Assembly (NCBI GenBank): GCA_022561215.1
Contig: JADFRQ010000015.1
Span: forward strand, 1-59,362
From: Chloroflexota bacterium
GTDB taxonomy: Bacteria > Chloroflexota > Anaerolineae > Anaerolineales > E44-bin32
DNA length: 59,362 nt
Reading direction: 5' to 3'
The notes beneath the pieces are model-generated. The model was not told the origin of the DNA and made no database searches. It worked only from the letters and a program-made list of their open reading frames with translations. The position numbers and the translations under genes are program-made. Shown here piece after piece: positions 44,501-53,360 of this stretch (position 1 is its first letter; the number at the start of each line of letters is the position of its first letter).

Positions 44501-44594
44501 AGGTCAATTTCCCCCCATTCCACCACGAGGAGGTTGTCCCGAGTACTGCGCCGCGGCCTCCTGGTGTTGGCGCTATACGCCACGGAGATGGTAG
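41580..44594 (+). CDS. addB: AddB-like helicase-nuclease subunit B
   Basis: The start is GTG, with TAGGAGG five bases upstream. The 1004-residue protein opens with a Walker A loop GPSASGKT (residues 8-15). It ends in a RecB-type nuclease: GLIDRLDQRADGQLRIVDYKTGS carries the metal-binding Asp/Glu and Lys. An iron-sulfur cluster is implied by Cys737 (CPQRFYVESVL) and Cys986, Cys990 and Cys996 at the C-terminus. The middle holds degenerate helicase segments, e.g. VLGLSEGLFPEVEREDPFLRD. AddB with AddA resects DNA double-strand ends for RecA-dependent repair. addA follows 48 bases later. Confidence 0.88.
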   Translation: MTAKILIGPSASGKTRYCIQRILEILQEIALGPVWVIVPDQLQAYAFRGRLSAEGGAMGVHIGTFGDLYREILWQADRPVPVATEPMIQRFLQDGVRRVAAQGGFGYYGPIVGMPGFLRILAATINELKLARIWPEKFEEWSKTQPEGLAEIARVYVGHQALLQELGWADSAGVSWLATESLENDPTLLSDWPLLVVDGFDSYNGAQRAALRLLGERSQELLITLPGRNPMDRVAHRRFARSLAQLRSDWELEVEYLPETTHLPDPLAHLERTLFKAKTQKIPRGDQVMMLEVRSPREESREALRWIKSLILRNGLLPHECAIVTPDPERYRAFLREAGVEFGVPLRFTHGESLASSPAIAALLDLLALPLADFPRRLTLEAVRAPYFDLTEFGLSREDAYPLEVLSRQGLVIQGLAQWEEALTGLGQVADQQAINEGAHELWEGLHTFAKRLRMPDEASTQQWVRWLEDLLVDIRYLQVDQSAGDEASFLGLRNVLRALVLGEAVAGEKPMRAHGFMRMLRSALEAANYQERVNWTESMVLVLRVLEARGLRYKAVAVLGLSEGLFPEVEREDPFLRDKMRESLGLEKRLQREQAGLFYQVITRADDYLLLTRPTLADDGERWESSPFWVAVEALFEEDPKLLRLGAPRAMADAASGEEALYWAVRRKALPSTYAQDLLKRWNYLQDVAEMLAARQAKKAAGPFEGVIREISSLLGVRYGPEHLWSSSRLEKYTACPQRFYVESVLELETKDAPEYGVSAAQLGLMLHEVLEQYYRETTEPEKDMQRLAATAAEIFADAPERYEFRPSALWEIEQEQFIQALTKTVLELEEIEGDWKPMAFERAFGLSGEEALVMKINGESILIRGLIDRLDQRADGQLRIVDYKTGSTQLDKKDLVIGHRLQLPIYALAARDALHLGNPTEGFYWGILKARAGNLRLSTFEAEHHGKSYSGPEGAIELATEHVRAVVHGVRAGQFPPIPPRGGCPEYCAAASWCWRYTPRRW

Positions 44595-44642
44595 TAGTGT
44601 GTAAGCCAAGTGCGGCAGCGGATTGGATGGAGGCATTCGAGT

Positions 44643-47600
44643 TTGGTTCCTAAAAGCAGAGTACAACCCCTGCAATTGACACCACAGCAGCAGGACGCGG
44701 TGCACGATTTCGAGCGCGATGTGCTTATCACCGCAGGTGCGGGGAGTGGAAAAACGCTCACTCTCGTCGCCTGTTACATTAAACTGCTCTCCCAGGGTTT
44801 CACGCCACGCCAGATTGCGGCGATTACTTTCACAGAGAAGGCTGCGCGAGAAATGCGCAATCGCGTGCGCAACGAAGTCTCCTCGCAGGCTCACAATGCT
44901 AAATCCCAGGATGAGCGCCTGCGCTGGGAGGCGATCGAAGCGCAGATGGATGCAGCCAGGATCGGGACCATCCACAGCCTGTGTGCGGAAATTCTGCGAT
45001 CTCATCCCGCGGAAGCGGGTATCGATCCCGGTTTCGAGGTGATCGAGGAGGGCATTGGAGCGACGTTAAAAGCGCGCGCGGTAGATGACGCGCTCGCCTG
45101 GGCAGCAGGGGAAACCTTAATCGCACCGATCTTCCTTCAATTTACCGCAAATCATCTAGGACGGATTCTGAGCAGCATGCTGAATCGACGCCTCGATGCT
45201 TCGCCCTTATTCGAGGATAGTGCGGCACTCACCAGAGGGGAAGACAAAATTCGAGAGGCCCTACTTGCCTACCTTAACAATCCAGAAAATGTAGATGCCA
45301 TACGCCAATTAAGTGTGATGCAGAGGGCGAAAACCCTGGCGCAGGACGCTGGTGAAACCATTGCTGCCCGAGTGGTGGAGCTCGTCGAAGAATGGCCTGA
45401 TCTCTCGACAAGAGCTACGGCGAACGAAGTTTTTCTAACCGCGCGAGCGCTTTTCGCTATCCGACGCAAGCGATTGAATTTGCAAGGTGGCAAGGTGGTT
45501 AGCCAGGCAAAGGAACTCCTGCGCCTGCTTCAATCCGTCTATGATCAGCAGCTTAATCCCTGGCTGGGGGGCAAGAAGAGCACCGATCGCCCGCCTGCGG
45601 AGGAAGTTGAGCAATCATTTCGCAAAAGCCTTCCACTGCTTAAGTCGCTCTACGATTACGCACTGGACGCTTATCGGCAGGGACTCGACCTGCGTTATGC
45701 ACTCGATTTCGATGATCTAGAGCACAAGGCACTCGAAATCCTGGATAACGCGGCGATACGCGAGATCTGGCAGACGAATTTAAAAGCTATCCTGGTGGAC
45801 GAATTTCAAGACACCAACCATCGACAGCAAATGATCGTGAACCAGCTGCGGGGAGCGCCGGGAGGTCTGATTGTGGTGGGCGATGCTCGTCAAAGTATCT
45901 ACCGTTTTCGTGGAGCAGACGTTACCGTCTTTCGCATGATGCAAAACGAGATGAGTGAAAACGACGGCAAAATGGTGGAATTGGATCTCAGCTTTCGCGC
46001 CCATGCGCAGTTGTCCAAGCTTTTGGACGATCTTCTTCAACCGATCTTCAAACTCGAGAAGGGAGCGCTTTTCAATATTCCCTTCACCGCACTGCGATCC
46101 TTCCGCAAAAAACCGAGGCAAGGCGTACTACCACCCTTTGTCGAAATCCACACCGGCGTTGCAGAGACCACAGACGAGGCGCGTCCTATTGCAGCACGCG
46201 CGCTGGTTGGGCGTCTGATCGAACTGCACCAGCAAGGTCAGATTAAGGAATGGGATGAAGTCGCCCTGCTTTTTCGAGCTTCCACTGGATTTGGAACCTA
46301 TGAAGATGAGCTTGAAGCGGCGGGCATTCCTTTTGTGACCATTGCCGGACGAGGTTTCTACAATCGCCCTGAGGTACGTGATGTGCTCAATATGCTGCGT
46401 GCGCTCGCAGATCCGCTGGATGACCTCGCGCTCGCCGGGCTGCTGCGTTCGCCCGCATTTGGATTGAGTGACAGTGCCCTATACAAGCTTCGCTGGCGTG
46501 AAGATCTCCCGACCCCCTTGTGGGGTTCGCTGCGGGGTGATCTTTCACTTTTGAACGAAACTGACCGGGAGCATGCTGAGCGTGCGGTGGAAATTTTGGA
46601 GGATTTGATCCCTAAAGTGGATCGACTTCCTATCGCAGTCTTGCTCAGCGCGTTGGTAAACAAGACCGATTATCGATCGCTGCTCGCCGCATCTCACAGT
46701 CGACTTTTGCACAACCTCGACAAATTGATCCTGGATGCCCACCGCAGTGGATTGGTGCGCGTGCGCGCGTTCCTCGAGTATATCCAATCATTGCGCGATG
46801 TGGGGGCCAGAGAAGGCGAAGCGCCGGTGGAGGAAAGCGGCGCCGTTCGCCTAATGACGATTCATAAGGCAAAAGGTCTTGAATTTCCGTTCGTTGTTTT
46901 GGCCGACGCGGCACGCAGTCCGAGAAGGAATTCCGAGGTGGTCTATCTGCTGCCCGATACGGGTGTAGCTGTGATCCCCAACCGCCTTGAGGGCGCCCCC
47001 CTGATCACGCGCTATGCCCAGCACCTTAATCAACTGGAGACTGATGCGGAAGAAGTGCGATTGTTGTACGTGGCTTTGACGCGCACGGCGGAGAAGCTGC
47101 TCATCAGTGGACATGTTGTGCAAAAAAAGAAGAGTTGGCAAACACGCGGCTGGTTGAAGGAATTGCTCGAGGTGATTGGGCTTGATCTTTCTTCCCCCAG
47201 TGACGAAATCGCGTTATCAAGTGGTGAGATCATAAGCTACCATGCCAGCACCGCGGAACTTGTGGTGCAGCCCATTTCTCAACAGCAGATCGAGTGGCCG
47301 ATCTCGTCAGAGAAGCAGCTCTACAAAACCCTGGTGCATGGCACCATTGGCGAGGCAGATCCTGAGAGAGAGCGCGATATAGCTCGCGATTGGCGCGCCA
47401 CAGGGAGAGGGGTTCGTGCACCTGCGATTGCGGTAGGAAAAATGGTGCATGAAGCGATTCGTCGCTGGAAATTTCCACCCGATCCCTCACTGGACGCCTA
47501 TCTGCAGGCGTTTGCTCTACGTGAGGGGCTTGTTGATGAAGGGCAGCGCAGAAGAGCTGTTGAGGAGAGCAAGGATCTGCTACGCCGATTTTGGGAGGAT

Positions 47601-47915
47601 GGGCGCCGGAAAGAAATTGAAAATGCAAAGAGGCGTTACCATGAACTCCCCTTCAGCAGGCCGCTTCCCGATGGAAAGCAGGCGATCGGCGTGATCGATC
47701 TTCTTTACGAAGATGATCGCGGCTGGACGCTGATTGATTTTAAAACAGACGCACTCTCCAACGAGGAGTCGCTGCAAGCGATTCTTGAGAGAGAGCACAA
47801 GCCACAAGTGATGCGCTATGAACGCGCGGTTAAACAGTTCTTGCAAACGGATGCGCGCGTGATGGTGTGTTATCTAGACTTCCAAAATGGTGTACGTTGG
47901 GTAAACGTGCGTTAA
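44643..47915 (+). CDS. addA: AddA-like UvrD-family helicase-nuclease
   Basis: The longest frame begins at GTG 44610 without a ribosome binding site. TTG 44643 has GGAGG nine bases upstream and sits just before the conserved LTPQQQDAV (Q motif), so it is preferred. Helicase motifs: ITAGAGSGKT (I), AAITFTEKAAREMRNRV (Ia), ILVDEFQDTN (II), VVGDARQSIYRFRGA (III), LSFRAHAQL (IV), LMTIHKAKGLEFPFVVLAD (V) and RLLYVALTRTAEKL (VI). The C-terminal nuclease has GKMVHEAIRRW and GVIDLLYEDDRGWTLIDFKTD. At ~1090 residues it is a normal AddA length. Partner of the AddB encoded just upstream. Confidence 0.9.
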   Translation: MVPKSRVQPLQLTPQQQDAVHDFERDVLITAGAGSGKTLTLVACYIKLLSQGFTPRQIAAITFTEKAAREMRNRVRNEVSSQAHNAKSQDERLRWEAIEAQMDAARIGTIHSLCAEILRSHPAEAGIDPGFEVIEEGIGATLKARAVDDALAWAAGETLIAPIFLQFTANHLGRILSSMLNRRLDASPLFEDSAALTRGEDKIREALLAYLNNPENVDAIRQLSVMQRAKTLAQDAGETIAARVVELVEEWPDLSTRATANEVFLTARALFAIRRKRLNLQGGKVVSQAKELLRLLQSVYDQQLNPWLGGKKSTDRPPAEEVEQSFRKSLPLLKSLYDYALDAYRQGLDLRYALDFDDLEHKALEILDNAAIREIWQTNLKAILVDEFQDTNHRQQMIVNQLRGAPGGLIVVGDARQSIYRFRGADVTVFRMMQNEMSENDGKMVELDLSFRAHAQLSKLLDDLLQPIFKLEKGALFNIPFTALRSFRKKPRQGVLPPFVEIHTGVAETTDEARPIAARALVGRLIELHQQGQIKEWDEVALLFRASTGFGTYEDELEAAGIPFVTIAGRGFYNRPEVRDVLNMLRALADPLDDLALAGLLRSPAFGLSDSALYKLRWREDLPTPLWGSLRGDLSLLNETDREHAERAVEILEDLIPKVDRLPIAVLLSALVNKTDYRSLLAASHSRLLHNLDKLILDAHRSGLVRVRAFLEYIQSLRDVGAREGEAPVEESGAVRLMTIHKAKGLEFPFVVLADAARSPRRNSEVVYLLPDTGVAVIPNRLEGAPLITRYAQHLNQLETDAEEVRLLYVALTRTAEKLLISGHVVQKKKSWQTRGWLKELLEVIGLDLSSPSDEIALSSGEIISYHASTAELVVQPISQQQIEWPISSEKQLYKTLVHGTIGEADPERERDIARDWRATGRGVRAPAIAVGKMVHEAIRRWKFPPDPSLDAYLQAFALREGLVDEGQRRRAVEESKDLLRRFWEDGRRKEIENAKRRYHELPFSRPLPDGKQAIGVIDLLYEDDRGWTLIDFKTDALSNEESLQAILEREHKPQVMRYERAVKQFLQTDARVMVCYLDFQNGVRWVNVR

Positions 47916-47940
47916 AATCCAGATACCTTATGTGCCGCCA

Positions 47941-47969
47941 TTGATTAACTAGCACGGATGTGCTATCCT
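47941..47969 (+). promoter_or_regulatory. Candidate promoter before the SbcD-like gene
   Basis: TTGATT (47941-47946), a 17-base spacer and TATCCT (47964-47969) resemble a sigma-70 promoter. The spacer contains the palindrome AGCAC-GGAT-GTGCT (47951-47964), which could be an operator. It would allow the SbcD/SbcC-like pair to be expressed apart from addAB. Confidence 0.4.
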
Positions 47970-48001
47970 GCGATGCTTGTGCCCCAGTCGAAAGAAACAG
48001 C

Positions 48002-49099
48002 ATGAAACTCCTGCATACCTCTGATCTGCAACTGGATGCCCCCTTCACTTTTCTTGGCGTGCTGGGGCAGGATCACCGCGAGCAGTTACGCGAGACTTTT
48101 GCTGCCATCCTGGCATTGGCGGAGCGAGAAGATTACCAAATGCTGTTGATCGCCGGTGACCTATTCGACAGCAACCGGCCCATGCAGCGCACAATAGATC
48201 AGGTCGTGCGCGGGTTGAGGAGCTTGTCAATCCCGGTGTGTATCCTCCCGGGCAATCATGATCCTTACAATAAAAAATCAATCTACCGCAAGATGAATTT
48301 CCCAGCGAACGTCACCATTTTTGGCGATGCAGTGCAGCGCATGTCCTTCCCCAAACTCGATCTCACCGTCTATGCGAATGCCATTCTTCGGATGGATAGC
48401 TATGAGAGCCCAATGGAGAACATCAAAGCGACGGGCGACTCGCGTTGGCATGTTGCCATGGCGCATGGCAATCTGGTGACCGGGGTTGTAAAGGATCCAA
48501 AACGACCGATCAGCGAGCAGGAAATTGCTGAAAGCGGGATGGATTATGTTGCGCTCGGTGATTGGCATGGCTATGCAGATTATTCCCAGGGCGATGTACG
48601 CGCCGCATACAGTGGGTCTCCTGAGCCGCTGGCTTTTGATCAAACCAGCAGTGGTTACATTGCCAGCGTGACGCTGGTTGATCATTCTGTAAAAGTGGAG
48701 AAGATCGCCGTCGGCCGCATCCGGGCCCATCAACTCGAGGTGGATGTCTCCGGCAAGACTCAAGCGGAGATCACGGACATAATCCTGGAGCAGGTGCAGC
48801 CTGAGATGATGCTTGAGATTGTGCTGAAAGGGCTGCATGAGGTGGGGACGATCATCGACCCCTTGCATATTCAGGAGACCATTGCAACGCATGTTTACGC
48901 CGCACGCGTGCGTGACCAATCGCATGTGCAACTGGAGGATCTATCCGCTGCCGATTACCCCGAGGAACACGTCATTGGCAAATTCATCCATTCCATGCAC
49001 GCGCGCATACGGTTAGCTCAAGACGACGTCGAGCGCTCGCGAGCGGAGCATGCGCTGCAGATTGGCGTGGCGCTTCTCGAAGGCAAGGATGTGATCTAA
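48002..49099 (+). CDS. SbcD/YhaO-like DNA repair exonuclease
   Basis: ATG 48002 gives the canonical start MKLLHTSDLQLDAPF, the first metallophosphoesterase motif. Others follow: LLIAGDLFDSNRP, VCILPGNHDPY, VAMAHGNLV and VALGDWHGY, supplying the Asp, His and Asn residues that bind two Mn ions. The 365-residue length and the pairing with a membrane-segment-containing ATPase match B. subtilis YhaO (proposed SbcF) better than E. coli SbcD. The stop codon overlaps the next start (TAATG). Expected role: nuclease partner in trimming blocked DNA ends or hairpins. Confidence 0.88.
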   Translation: MKLLHTSDLQLDAPFTFLGVLGQDHREQLRETFAAILALAEREDYQMLLIAGDLFDSNRPMQRTIDQVVRGLRSLSIPVCILPGNHDPYNKKSIYRKMNFPANVTIFGDAVQRMSFPKLDLTVYANAILRMDSYESPMENIKATGDSRWHVAMAHGNLVTGVVKDPKRPISEQEIAESGMDYVALGDWHGYADYSQGDVRAAYSGSPEPLAFDQTSSGYIASVTLVDHSVKVEKIAVGRIRAHQLEVDVSGKTQAEITDIILEQVQPEMMLEIVLKGLHEVGTIIDPLHIQETIATHVYAARVRDQSHVQLEDLSAADYPEEHVIGKFIHSMHARIRLAQDDVERSRAEHALQIGVALLEGKDVI

Positions 49100-51234
49100 T
49101 GCGTTTGGTAAGCATAAGCCTGAAGCATTTTCGACGCTTCGATGATTTGCATGTTGAATTTTCTCCAGGCTTGAATGTGGTTAAAGGACCAAACGAAGCC
49201 GGCAAGAGCACTTTGCACGACGCCATTGTGCTGGGTTTCTTTGATCGGCCTACAGGTAAGCTGAAGGAGCAGGATTACGCGCAATGGGGCAGTGATGTGC
49301 TTTATAAAATCGTCCTGACCTACGCCCTTGCGAATGGGGAAGAATTTGTCCTGCATAAGGATTACGAGGCGCAGACCATTGCACTACTTGGTTCAGAATT
49401 CAGAGAGACCACATGGTCAAAGATCCAGGCGGCTCTGGAAACTGGATTAGGAACCACTTCGCAGAAGCTCTTCTTGAGTACAGCTTGTCTGCGGCAGGAC
49501 GAGATGTTGAATTTGGCAACAGGTCGCCGGGAAATATCAACCCAGTTGCAATCGATTGTCACGGGACCGGAAGCGGAAGTGGAGGCTGTCCTCGCCAAGC
49601 TCAGGAATGAAATTGCGGTGTTCGAACGCGGTTGGAAGACACTTGCGCCCCGCAACCCTGGCCCGGTCAAGCGCGCCATGGACAAACTGGAAGAAGTTGA
49701 AGAGGAGATCGCTCGCGTGCGTCCCAACATCCTGGGCCAGGAGAGGGCGGAAGAGGAAATTACGGCGCATAAGGATCGGCTGTTCGTTGTTGAACAGGAT
49801 TTGCGCACAAGGGAAGACCTGCAAGCGCGCCATCGAGAGCGCGGCGTGCTCATTGAACGGTTGAGTTTGGAGCAGAAAGAGGAGAGGGAGCTTGAGGAGC
49901 GGCTGGATAAGGTTCAGGCTGCTGTGCAGGAGAAACAAAGGACCGAGAATGGACTCAGCGAGTTATCCGCCCTTGCCGATCTTTCTGACACACAGCGCCA
50001 AGCGCTGCGTGATGCAGAGCAAAATATTAAAACCCGCATGGCAAAAGCAGAAGTGCGCCAGCAGGATCTTAAGCAGCTGGAGGATAATAGGGATTTCAAT
50101 ATTCGGCCAAAGGCGAGTAAGAAATGGATCGCTCCAGCTGCCATTGTCGGCGGATTGATGGCCCTCAGCGGACTTCTCTTGCCCATTTCTGAGGTGATTG
50201 CCCAAATAATGCTCGTTGCAGGAGGGCTGCTCGTCATCACTGCGGGCATCGGCCTGGTGCGCCTCCAATCGGATTCTGGGCGTAGTGTACGGCTGCGGGA
50301 AGAGCAGTTCGAAGAAGCCGGCGAGCGTGTCCGAGCAGGAAAGGAGGGTATTGAACAAGCGGAACATGCGCTGGCTGAAATTCTCGAAACACTTGGATTC
50401 AACACCTGGGAGGAGTACCAGGCGGGGACGGAGCGCATGCGGACTTTACAGCATGAGGCTGAATCTGCGGCGCGGACCCTGGAGGCGCTGCTGAGCGCGG
50501 GTGAGACGAGGCAAGATCTAGAAGAGAAACGAAAAGGGGTGAGCAGAAAGCGCCGGGATAGCGACGAGAAGCTTAAAGACCTGGCCGATGCACCAGAACT
50601 GAGTGCTCAGGAGTATCAGGAATTGGTCAACAAGCTTGAGGATCTTACTGCAGAGGAGAAAACGCTCAAGGACCAAATCCTGCGGGTGGAGGCCATCCTT
50701 GAGAGCAGCAGCGATACGATAGAAGACCTGCAGCGCCTGGAGGAGCGCCGTGCGGCGCATGGGCGCAATTTGGAGCACGTCCGCGAACGTGTGGCAATTT
50801 ATCGATTGGTATTGGAGGGGGTTGAAGAGGCGCGCAGTGATACCTTGCGTACGGCACAAGACGAGTTGCAGCCACGCCTTGGCAGTTACCTTAAACGACT
50901 AACTAATGGGCGTTACGATCAGGCAACTGTTGGTGATGACTTGGGGATCCAGATCATCCATGTGAGCAAAAGTGAACCAATTGAGGTAAGCGAGCTAAGC
51001 CGCGGGACGCAAGATCAGGTTTATTTTGCCGCCCGTCTGGCGCTGGCGGACCTGGTTTTTCACGGAGCAAAGCCGCCATTGCTGCTGGATGACCCGTTTG
51101 TAAAATTTGATCCCCAGCGTCGAGATGCGGCCCTCGAGCTCTGCAAAGACATCGCTGCCGAGGGACAGATCATCCTCTTTACCCACCATGACGAATACGA
51201 TCGCTACGCGGACAACCTGATCACCCTATCGTGA
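49099..51234 (+). CDS. SbcC/Rad50-like ATPase with membrane hairpin (YhaN type)
   Basis: The N-terminal half-ATPase has the Walker A loop GPNEAGKST (residues 30-38) after SLKHFRRFDDLHVEF. The C-terminus has the signature ELSRGTQDQVYFAARLALADL, Walker B LLLDDPFVKFDPQRR and the switch FTHHDEY. Two coiled-coil arms (about 190-340 and 395-600) flank two hydrophobic helices (about 343-363 and 370-390). These would anchor the tip of the coiled coil in the membrane instead of the usual zinc hook. B. subtilis YhaN is reported to have a comparable insertion. Translationally coupled to the nuclease gene upstream. Confidence 0.88.
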   Translation: MRLVSISLKHFRRFDDLHVEFSPGLNVVKGPNEAGKSTLHDAIVLGFFDRPTGKLKEQDYAQWGSDVLYKIVLTYALANGEEFVLHKDYEAQTIALLGSEFRETTWSKIQAALETGLGTTSQKLFLSTACLRQDEMLNLATGRREISTQLQSIVTGPEAEVEAVLAKLRNEIAVFERGWKTLAPRNPGPVKRAMDKLEEVEEEIARVRPNILGQERAEEEITAHKDRLFVVEQDLRTREDLQARHRERGVLIERLSLEQKEERELEERLDKVQAAVQEKQRTENGLSELSALADLSDTQRQALRDAEQNIKTRMAKAEVRQQDLKQLEDNRDFNIRPKASKKWIAPAAIVGGLMALSGLLLPISEVIAQIMLVAGGLLVITAGIGLVRLQSDSGRSVRLREEQFEEAGERVRAGKEGIEQAEHALAEILETLGFNTWEEYQAGTERMRTLQHEAESAARTLEALLSAGETRQDLEEKRKGVSRKRRDSDEKLKDLADAPELSAQEYQELVNKLEDLTAEEKTLKDQILRVEAILESSSDTIEDLQRLEERRAAHGRNLEHVRERVAIYRLVLEGVEEARSDTLRTAQDELQPRLGSYLKRLTNGRYDQATVGDDLGIQIIHVSKSEPIEVSELSRGTQDQVYFAARLALADLVFHGAKPPLLLDDPFVKFDPQRRDAALELCKDIAAEGQIILFTHHDEYDRYADNLITLS

Positions 51235-51251
51235 TATGAGGCGGGCCCGGA

Positions 51252-51593
51252 TTATTTGGCCTTCGCAGGTTCGTTTGGGGCGGCATTATCACCTTGGTTA
51301 TCCGCTCCTTCCGCAGCTGGAGTGGCCATGTTCTGCGCCTGAATGAGATCCTTGTCCACACGGCGCAGGTTTTTCTTCAAACCTCGGATTTCCATCCGTT
51401 TGCGCAGACTGGAAGGCGCAGAAACGAGAACCCCAATCAGGATGCCAATCGAGAGGGTGATCAAAAGCACCAGGGCAAGCGATCCGCTCAACTCCCAGGT
51501 CAGAAATTTTACATCGATCGTCCTAAAATTTTGGACCGCAAAGGTGGTGACCAAAGTCGCCAAGAGCAGGGCTAGAATAAGAAAAAATCGCAT
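51252..51593 (-). CDS. LapA-domain (DUF1049) membrane protein
   Basis: ATG 51593 is used because GGGAG lies eight bases upstream; the longer frame begins with a GTG five codons earlier. MRFFLILALLLATLVTTFAVQNFRTIDVKFLTWE followed by a second helix (LALVLLITLSIGILIGVLVSAP) is the LapA pattern. A basic coiled-coil tail follows. LapA-like proteins work with LapB in lipopolysaccharide control in Gram-negatives; in other phyla they have no assigned role. The gene ends 17 bases from the convergent SbcC-like gene. Confidence 0.8.
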   Translation of the reverse strand: MRFFLILALLLATLVTTFAVQNFRTIDVKFLTWELSGSLALVLLITLSIGILIGVLVSAPSSLRKRMEIRGLKKNLRRVDKDLIQAQNMATPAAEGADNQGDNAAPNEPAKAK

Positions 51594-52246
51594 GGGGGAA
51601 TCTCCCACTTTCGCTCGAACTAGATCAATGCTTTTGGTGTTTCCCGGATAGGTGAATTGCTGACCATAATCATAACATTGCCCAGATAAACGAGAAAACG
51701 CTGAATTATTCGAAGAGGCGTAGGAAACGGTAACCCACTAATTCCGCTCTTTGCTGTGGTTACCCTCCGGATCCCTACTCTGTCAAGCCGTGATAAATAT
51801 AGCGCTCATATTTCACCTTCGTCTGAATTGATCCTTTGAGAATCTCGGATTTTAAGAGCGCAGCCAATTTCCAAAACTCACCAAACTTGTGTGGACACAT
51901 ATTCCTGATAGACATAATTAGCCCCGCACAAAACCGCGAAATAGCGAACCCCGGATTATTGCAGCGAGGTATTGCCGATCATACTTTCGGGGGATGGGAT
52001 GCTTCCTTAAGGTAGTACCAGCCATGCATCGCATTGAAACGCACATTGTATTAGCGCAAGCTACACGCCTGGAACCCCGGTAATCCACTTCGTGTTTTAT
52101 GCGAAATTGTTTCCTGAATAGGTGCTTTAGTGCGAAGATGGTACAAATTAATTCCGGATTTATTCAGATTCGGAAGGTTGTTTCAAGAGAATTATTGGTT
52201 GAGCGCTGTAAGGCAGAATGATTGAAGGGGAGGCTGAACACACGGT
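51594..52246. other. Intergenic gap without a recognised gene
   Basis: About 650 bp between divergent genes. One imperfect inverted repeat (GGTAACC at 51729-51735 and GGTTACC at 51758-51764) is present. No gene or strong promoter consensus was found. Confidence 0.4.
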
Positions 52247-53143
52247 ATGGGTCGAAATCGCACTGCGAAGTATTGGAGGAACATCGGCACTTTTCTGGGT
52301 CTGGTTGTACTGGCTGTGTTTATAGCCGTTGGGGCGTATATCATCTCCTATTCGGTGCGCGCTGCAAGGAGTTCATTGTCACCACCGCACATCATTGCCC
52401 AACAGACCCCCGATGACTATGGGATCGATGAATATGAAAGCGTTACTTTTACAGCAGATGACGGCATTCGCCTAAGGGGCTGGTACATTCCGCCGGAATC
52501 CGAAAACGGCATGGTCATTCTAATGGCTCACGGTTACGCACATAATCGTGAAAGGTTTTTGCCAGAAGCGAAAACCCTGACGGACCATGGATATGGCGCA
52601 CTTCTATTCGATTTCCGTGGGCACGGCGAAAGCGAAGAGGCTCTGGTGACGCTAGGTGATCGAGAACGACTTGATCTTCATGCGGCGATCGACTTTGTTG
52701 CCTCCCAACCCAATGTAAGAAGATTAGGCGCGATCGGATTTTCGATGGGAGCTGCTGCGTTGGTTGAAGTAGCCGCTGAAGATGAGCGCTTAGAGGCGAT
52801 CGTAATTGAGGGTCTTTTTCCTACTTTAAAGGGAGAAATCTGGTATCGATCGCGTGCATTTTGGTTGTTGTCTCAGGTGTCGGCGTTATTGGCGATAAGA
52901 GGCGAGGGGGTAGAAGTAGATGAAATTCGGCCAATAGACAAATTGTGTTCCATTAGCCCAAGGAAATTGCTTCTGATCTATGGTGAATTGGATGAAGGTG
53001 TGCCGCCTGGGTCTGCGGAAGCGATGTTGAGTGAGGCGTGTGAACCAGTAGAGATGTGGATCGTCCCATTAGCCAATCATCGGAACTTTGTCGAGATTGC
53101 GCAGGAAGAGTATTTAGCTCGACTGCTGCGTTTCTTTGAATGA
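52247..53143 (+). CDS. Membrane-anchored alpha/beta hydrolase
   Basis: An N-terminal helix (IGTFLGLVVLAVFIAVGAYIISY) anchors or exports the 298-residue protein. The hydrolase fold follows: GIRLRGWYIPP, VILMAHGYAHNRERF (oxyanion His-Gly), ALLFDFRGHGESE, and the nucleophile elbow GFSMGA. A late Asp (YGELDEGVPPGS) and His (PLANHRNFVE) complete a Ser-Asp-His triad. It resembles the BEM46/YqkD type of serine hydrolases. The substrate is unknown. GGGGAGG lies 13 bases before the ATG. Confidence 0.87.
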   Translation: MGRNRTAKYWRNIGTFLGLVVLAVFIAVGAYIISYSVRAARSSLSPPHIIAQQTPDDYGIDEYESVTFTADDGIRLRGWYIPPESENGMVILMAHGYAHNRERFLPEAKTLTDHGYGALLFDFRGHGESEEALVTLGDRERLDLHAAIDFVASQPNVRRLGAIGFSMGAAALVEVAAEDERLEAIVIEGLFPTLKGEIWYRSRAFWLLSQVSALLAIRGEGVEVDEIRPIDKLCSISPRKLLLIYGELDEGVPPGSAEAMLSEACEPVEMWIVPLANHRNFVEIAQEEYLARLLRFFE

Positions 53144-53360
53144 GATCATCATCAGGGAGATTCTCCTCCAAAAACTTGGTGTATCGGGATCTGCGTTCAT
53201 TGAACGAGAACTTCTTCACATCTCCTATTGATGAGGGCTTACCTTAGGGGAAAATAAAACTCTCAGTTCTTGGATCCAATCTGCCACATGGATTCCGCTG
53301 CTGTCTTCTGACCAACAGCAAATATACAACTTCCTAAGCGAGTAACTACCAAGAAGTTGA
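53144..53360. other. Intergenic stretch
   Basis: Nothing recognisable beyond short frames. A 98-codon minus-strand frame (53225-53521) overlaps the FN3-like remnant and is judged a shadow. Confidence 0.35.

Noticed and set aside
49537-50438. Minus-strand frames over the Rad50-type gene
   Set aside because: Coiled-coil coding regions give long antisense frames; no independent evidence.
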